DNA from: a virus
Direction: 5' to 3' (one strand)
DNA length: 31,485 nucleotides
Virus record (IMG/VR): IMGVR_UViG_3300028025_003464
Coordinates: 1 to 31,485 of that record
A program made the position numbers and the translations under genes. The stretch's first letter is position 1. Each line of letters starts with the position of its first letter. This document shows, one piece after another, positions 29,100 through 31,485 of the stretch. The notes under the pieces are model-generated. The model was not told the DNA's origin. It worked only from the letters and a program-made list of their open reading frames with translations, and ran no database searches.

Positions 29100-29257
29100 C
29101 CACTAATGACCGTGCAAGCGTGCAGAAGTGTGCCGATTGCACACCTGCACACACCCCGATACTGAGCGTGGTCGTGTGCGTGCCGTGCCGTGTGTCTATA
29201 GACACGGCACGCTGCACACCCACATCACCGCCTGCACTATGGGTTTTTAACAAATGA
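29096..29257 (+). CDS. Cys-rich microprotein, 53 aa
   Basis: It is coupled on both sides by ATGA overlaps. The product starts MTTNDRASVQKCADCTPAHT, with Cys12, Cys15, Cys28, Cys31 and Cys40 making a probable zinc site. Its DNA is richer in G and C than the neighbours and full of GTGC/GCAC repeats, including a strong hairpin at 29184-29211. It is possible that the DNA or RNA structure, not the peptide, is the selected element. Confidence 0.5.
   Translation: MTTNDRASVQKCADCTPAHTPILSVVVCVPCRVSIDTARCTPTSPPALWVFNK
29184..29211 (+). repeat. GC-rich hairpin with a perfect 12-bp palindrome at its tip
   Basis: CGTGCCG (29184-29190) pairs with CGGCACG (29205-29211), and TGTCTATAGACA (29193-29204) is a perfect palindrome. 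A TG bulge separates the two stems. It lies inside the Cys-rich microprotein gene. It may be an mRNA processing or stability element or a protein-binding site. Confidence 0.6.
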
Positions 29258-29598
29258 CCATTTCCAACAATTTCTACATTTCAGATTGTCGCAAGTGTGG
29301 CAACATCGTTTGGGTCGGATTGTGTTGGGCAGGATTTGTAACCCGCCTTGATGTGACCCCATTGACGTTAAGCCAAGAGATCGTGGCCAAGTTGATGGGC
29401 AGGCGAACCCATCAGATTCACCGCACTGCCGAATCCTTTGAGACCACGCCACGGCGGGGTGCGTATTTGAAGGCAGCCAAGGCGATTGTCTTAGGTGATC
29501 ACATCTGCGACCCGTCAGCATTTCGATTTGGTGAGGTTGCCCCTGAATACTTCAACAGACCGATTCCAAGCCAATCAAGTGAGGGAGTTCCATTTTGA
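29254..29598 (+). CDS. Zinc-binding hypothetical protein, 114 aa
   Basis: The product starts MTISNNFYISDCRKCGNIVW with Cys12, Cys15 and Cys24. RRTHQIHRTAESFE and GDHICDPSAF offer further His/Cys ligands, and KLMGRRTHQIHR is basic. It overlaps both neighbours by four bases. A nucleic-acid-binding role is likely from the charge and zinc site, but no family is recognised. Confidence 0.7.
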   Translation: MTISNNFYISDCRKCGNIVWVGLCWAGFVTRLDVTPLTLSQEIVAKLMGRRTHQIHRTAESFETTPRRGAYLKAAKAIVLGDHICDPSAFRFGEVAPEYFNRPIPSQSSEGVPF

Positions 29599-30344
29599 GT
29601 ACCTGCGCCATTTGCCAACATTCGACCATTGACGGCAACTGCAGACCGTGCCGCCGTAACCTGATCGCTTGGCTGACCGAAATCCCTGACCTGCAATATG
29701 AGGCAGGTTTTTATATAACGCCAGGCAGATCAGCCTCAGGCGCAGTCAGCGCCGAACGCAGCATCGGGGTTAACGTCAACGCTCTTGATTACTCAATGGC
29801 CACTGAGCTGCTTGCCATCTTGCACAGTTGGGAGTCAATGATTCGTAGCGCACGGCAGTTGACTCCGCCGGCGCTGCTCAAGCGTGAGCCAACCATTGAT
29901 GCCGAGGTTCAGGCAACCTGTGATTTCCACCTTGCCCACCTTGAATGGACATTGGGGCAGGAATGGGTGGGAGATTTCTTCAATGAGGTCAAAGAGCTAC
30001 ACAGTAAGGGAATGGCAGCAGCCAAGCGATTTATTGAGCAACCGCGCAGGATTCCTTGCCCAAGTGATGATTGCCGAAAGTTTGTAGTCATTGACGTGGT
30101 GGCGGTATCCGATAATGGCCTGACCAATGAGGTGAGTTGTTATGGGTGCAAGCAATCGTGGTCTGTCTTGCGATTAGTTACATTGGCGATGAGCAATCCC
30201 ACGCGCCGATTCTTTCTCGATGTTGAGGCCATTGCATTGTGGCTAGGGCTTACTCAGCGCCAGGTGTATAAGATCATCAAGGCCAACAACATTGCCAACA
30301 AGGGTCAACTCTATGACTTAGCAGGTGTGATCAAGGCAAGATAA
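29595..30344 (+). CDS. Zinc-finger and helix-turn-helix regulatory protein
   Basis: The 249-residue product has an N-terminal four-Cys finger (MSTCAICQHSTIDGNCRPCR; Cys4, 7, 16, 19). A helical middle (WESMIRSARQLTPPALLKRE) and a second zinc ribbon (about 153-190, IPCPSDDCRKF with SCYGCKQSW) follow. The C-terminal helix-turn-helix (about 215-245) is LWLGLTQRQVYKIIKANNIA. Proteins with this order are common in actinophages next to replication genes and may act as transcription factors. A promoter-like region directly follows its stop. Confidence 0.78.
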   Translation: MSTCAICQHSTIDGNCRPCRRNLIAWLTEIPDLQYEAGFYITPGRSASGAVSAERSIGVNVNALDYSMATELLAILHSWESMIRSARQLTPPALLKREPTIDAEVQATCDFHLAHLEWTLGQEWVGDFFNEVKELHSKGMAAAKRFIEQPRRIPCPSDDCRKFVVIDVVAVSDNGLTNEVSCYGCKQSWSVLRLVTLAMSNPTRRFFLDVEAIALWLGLTQRQVYKIIKANNIANKGQLYDLAGVIKAR

Positions 30345-30347
30345 AAC

Positions 30348-30388
30348 TTGACAGAAAAGTTCACACGTTGTTGATACACTTCCGTGTA
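30348..30388 (+). promoter_or_regulatory. Candidate promoter for the genes before the terminase
   Basis: A perfect TTGACA box lies at 30348-30353 and a second near-match TTGATA at 30371-30376. Downstream, TATTGC at 30394-30399 is 17 bases from TTGATA, and TACACT at 30375-30380 is a weak -10 for the first box. The inverted repeat TACAC/GTGTA (30375-30388) could be an operator. The region lies in the first sizeable gap after a long run of overlapping genes. Confidence 0.4.
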
Positions 30389-30413
30389 ACAGGTATTGCT
30401 ATCCCCAAAGACC

Positions 30414-30444
30414 GCCCACCATTTTGGTTGGGCTTTACTTATTT
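30414..30444 (+). terminator. Leader terminator / attenuator candidate
   Basis: GCCCACC (30414-30420) pairs with GGTTGGGC (30426-30433) with one bulged T, followed by TTTACTTATTT. A competing stem, CCAAA (30405-30409) with TTTGG (30423-30427), overlaps it. The element sits between a candidate promoter and the next gene, as expected of an attenuator. It could also end the long upstream operon. Confidence 0.5.
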
Positions 30445-30455
30445 ATGGACTGGAT

Positions 30456-30602
30456 ATGGATACCGAAACAATCAAAGAAATAGATGAAGCGTTGGCGTTT
30501 GCAGTAAGCACACGAGCTAACACCATTGACTCAAAGAAACATATCGTTGATAAATTCATTGATGATCTATTGGACTCACGATTGGAGTTGACTAAGTGTT
30601 AA
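30456..30602 (+). CDS. Small helical protein, 48 aa
   Basis: The start is ATG 30456; an in-frame ATG at 30396 would lie within the attenuator structure. The product begins MDTETIKEIDEALAFAVSTR and ends FIDDLLDSRLELTKC, acidic and helical. It overlaps the next gene by seven bases. No family is recognised. Confidence 0.6.
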   Translation: MDTETIKEIDEALAFAVSTRANTIDSKKHIVDKFIDDLLDSRLELTKC

Positions 30603-30775
30603 GCATTGCAGTCAGCATTGGTGAGGTAACAACAGACATAATGACCGATCAGCAAATGTCCTTTGATGCAATTGAAACGCTATTGACTCGCGCAACCAAC
30701 TCGACACTTGAGGCTTACAACCGTTACTTCATATCCTCAGAAGAATTTGAAAAATTGATTGAGGATGACGAATAA
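30596..30775 (+). CDS. Small hypothetical protein, 59 aa (GTG start)
   Basis: GTG 30596 overlaps the preceding stop; no ATG is available nearby in frame until codon 16. The product begins MLSIAVSIGEVTTDIMTDQQ and ends with an acidic helix (FEKLIEDDE). TAA 30773-30775 overlaps the endonuclease VII start. Complete coverage between coupled genes supports it. Confidence 0.6.
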   Translation: MLSIAVSIGEVTTDIMTDQQMSFDAIETLLTRATNSTLEAYNRYFISSEEFEKLIEDDE

Positions 30776-31139
30776 CAATCAGATTTGCCGCAAATGCAAT
30801 ATAAACAAACCGCTTACCGCATACAATCACGATAAGAGAACGCCTAACAAACGGCGCACTACTTGTACTCAGTGTAGAAATATGCACCGGCGAATCACAA
30901 ACATTTCATCTACTGAACGCAAACACTTATTAGAAATACAGAACAATGCGTGTGCGATATGCGGTATCAATGCAGATGATCTCACTCAGGGTTTATGTGT
31001 TGACCACAATCACGAAACCAATCAAGTGCGTGGGTTATTGTGCAATGCGTGCAACTTAGGCTTAGGACAATTCAGAGATTCAGTTGTGTTCTTATCGTAT
31101 GCAATTGAATACTTGGAGCAACACGATGATATTACCTAG
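30765..31139 (+). CDS. Recombination endonuclease VII
   Basis: The 124-residue product has an N-terminal zinc pair (QICRKCNINKPL and CTQCRNMH). The endonuclease VII core is ACAICG (Cys63, Cys66), LCVDHNHETNQVRGLLC with the D-H-N-H active site (80-83), and CNACN (Cys93, Cys96). T4-type endonuclease VII cuts branched DNA before packaging. The window thus encodes two junction-cleaving enzymes. ATG 30765 is preferred over TTG 30759, but neither has a clean ribosome site. Confidence 0.88.
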   Translation: MTNNNQICRKCNINKPLTAYNHDKRTPNKRRTTCTQCRNMHRRITNISSTERKHLLEIQNNACAICGINADDLTQGLCVDHNHETNQVRGLLCNACNLGLGQFRDSVVFLSYAIEYLEQHDDIT

Positions 31140-31431
31140 ACCGTGTGCAGGATGTGGCAGGGTAGTCCGTGCCTCTCGTTGTGCAGAATGTAAACGTGTT
31201 AAAGATCGAGCAAGACCAAGGCGAATAGATCGTGGTTATGATTACGCCTGGAACAAGCTGAGCAGACAATTGAGAGAACAACAACCGTTCTGTTCAATCA
31301 AGGGGTGTACCAACAAGGATTTAACTGTGGATCACATCATCCCTTTAACTGAAGCACCTTATTTGCGGCTAGAGATCAGCAATCTTCAAGTGTTATGTCG
31401 CTTTCATAACTCACAAAAGGGCAATGGATAG
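31126..31431 (+). CDS. HNH endonuclease
   Basis: ATG 31126 has GGAGCA upstream and lies inside the endonuclease VII 3' end. The 101-residue product has four Cys at 7, 10, 19 and 22 and a basic region RVKDRARPRRIDRGYDY. The HNH core follows: LTVDHIIPL and ISNLQVLCRFHNSQKGNG. HNH proteins next to the small terminase assist cos cleavage in many HK97-type phages (known), which fits this position. Confidence 0.88.
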   Translation: MILPRPCAGCGRVVRASRCAECKRVKDRARPRRIDRGYDYAWNKLSRQLREQQPFCSIKGCTNKDLTVDHIIPLTEAPYLRLEISNLQVLCRFHNSQKGNG

Positions 31432-31452
31432 CCCCCCGTGGCATCCCCCCGT
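31432..31452. repeat. Two CCCCCCGT repeats, possible cos/packaging site
   Basis: CCCCCCGT at 31432-31439 and 31445-31452 are separated by GGCAT. The second runs into the palindrome CGTACG (31450-31455). The repeats lie in the short gap between HNH and the next gene. GC-rich cos ends are often found at this junction in actinophages, so packaging cleavage here is plausible. Confidence 0.45.
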
Positions 31453-31462
31453 ACGCCCTAAA

Positions 31463-31485
31463 ATGAGTGAACGCGACCTTGGTAG
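31463..31485 (+). CDS. Start of the presumed terminase small subunit (partial)
   Basis: ATG 31463 begins an open frame reading MSERDLG before the window ends. The next gene after HNH in this phage type is normally terS, and the window starts inside terL, so terS is expected. Only seven residues can be read, and no clear ribosome site lies upstream (the sequence is C-rich). Confidence 0.4.

Overview
This window is most of the genome of a tailed phage with an HK97-type head and a long, probably siphovirus-type, tail. It opens inside the last codons of the large terminase subunit and closes on the first codons of a gene placed where the small terminase subunit is expected. The sequence therefore looks like a circular or permuted genome lacking only about one terminase operon. 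The host is probably an actinobacterium: a WhiB-type regulator, a family found in Actinobacteria and their phages, lies at 22091-22537. Base composition is moderate rather than high-GC (judged by eye), which would suit low-GC freshwater actinobacteria; that part is inference. I saw no integrase, excisionase or phage-type repressor.

Layout. (1) 2-9180, rightward: terminase end, small membrane protein, portal, prohead protease, major capsid protein, a GT-A type glycosyltransferase, connector and neck proteins, tail tube, tail assembly chaperone with a likely -1 frameshift, a minor tail component and a short tape measure. (2) 9177-17800: tail tip and adhesion genes, including a seven-repeat beta-propeller protein, a collagen-like fibre and three tandem glycine-rich proteins. 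A lysis cassette (M15 endolysin plus small membrane proteins) sits among them. (3) 17820-19140: a GT4 glycosyltransferase and a DUF6378-like protein, ending at a strong bidirectional terminator. (4) 19198-20488, leftward: eight very small genes joined stop-to-start, encoding a ribbon-helix-helix protein, several zinc ribbons and a membrane protein. (5) 20489-20671: a divergent control region with two palindromes, a tandem repeat and an inverted pair of perfect DnaA boxes, probably a replication origin. (6) 20672-31431, rightward: an HslV/proteasome-beta-like hydrolase, a Holliday-junction-resolvase-like nuclease, WhiB, a lytic-transglycosylase-like protein, a Cas4-like exonuclease with its partner and an SSB-like protein, then a DNA-modification cassette (tRNA-like RNA, Mom-like protein, FmdB zinc ribbon, DNA methyltransferase). 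A primase-polymerase/helicase, zinc-finger regulators, endonuclease VII and an HNH nuclease follow.

How it works together. No DNA polymerase is visible. DnaA boxes and a Prim-Pol/RepA-type helicase suggest that the phage recruits host DnaA and host polymerase. The Cas4-like nuclease, SSB-like protein and resolvase make a recombination and processing set, and endonuclease VII and HNH lie by the terminase as is usual. Mom plus methyltransferase should protect the DNA from restriction. Nearly all genes overlap their neighbours by 1 to 20 bases, so translational coupling is the rule. The most unusual parts are the hairpin-embedded ribosome binding sites of the two glycosyltransferases, the tRNA-like element overlapping the mom start, the HslV-like hydrolase and the leftward microprotein operon.
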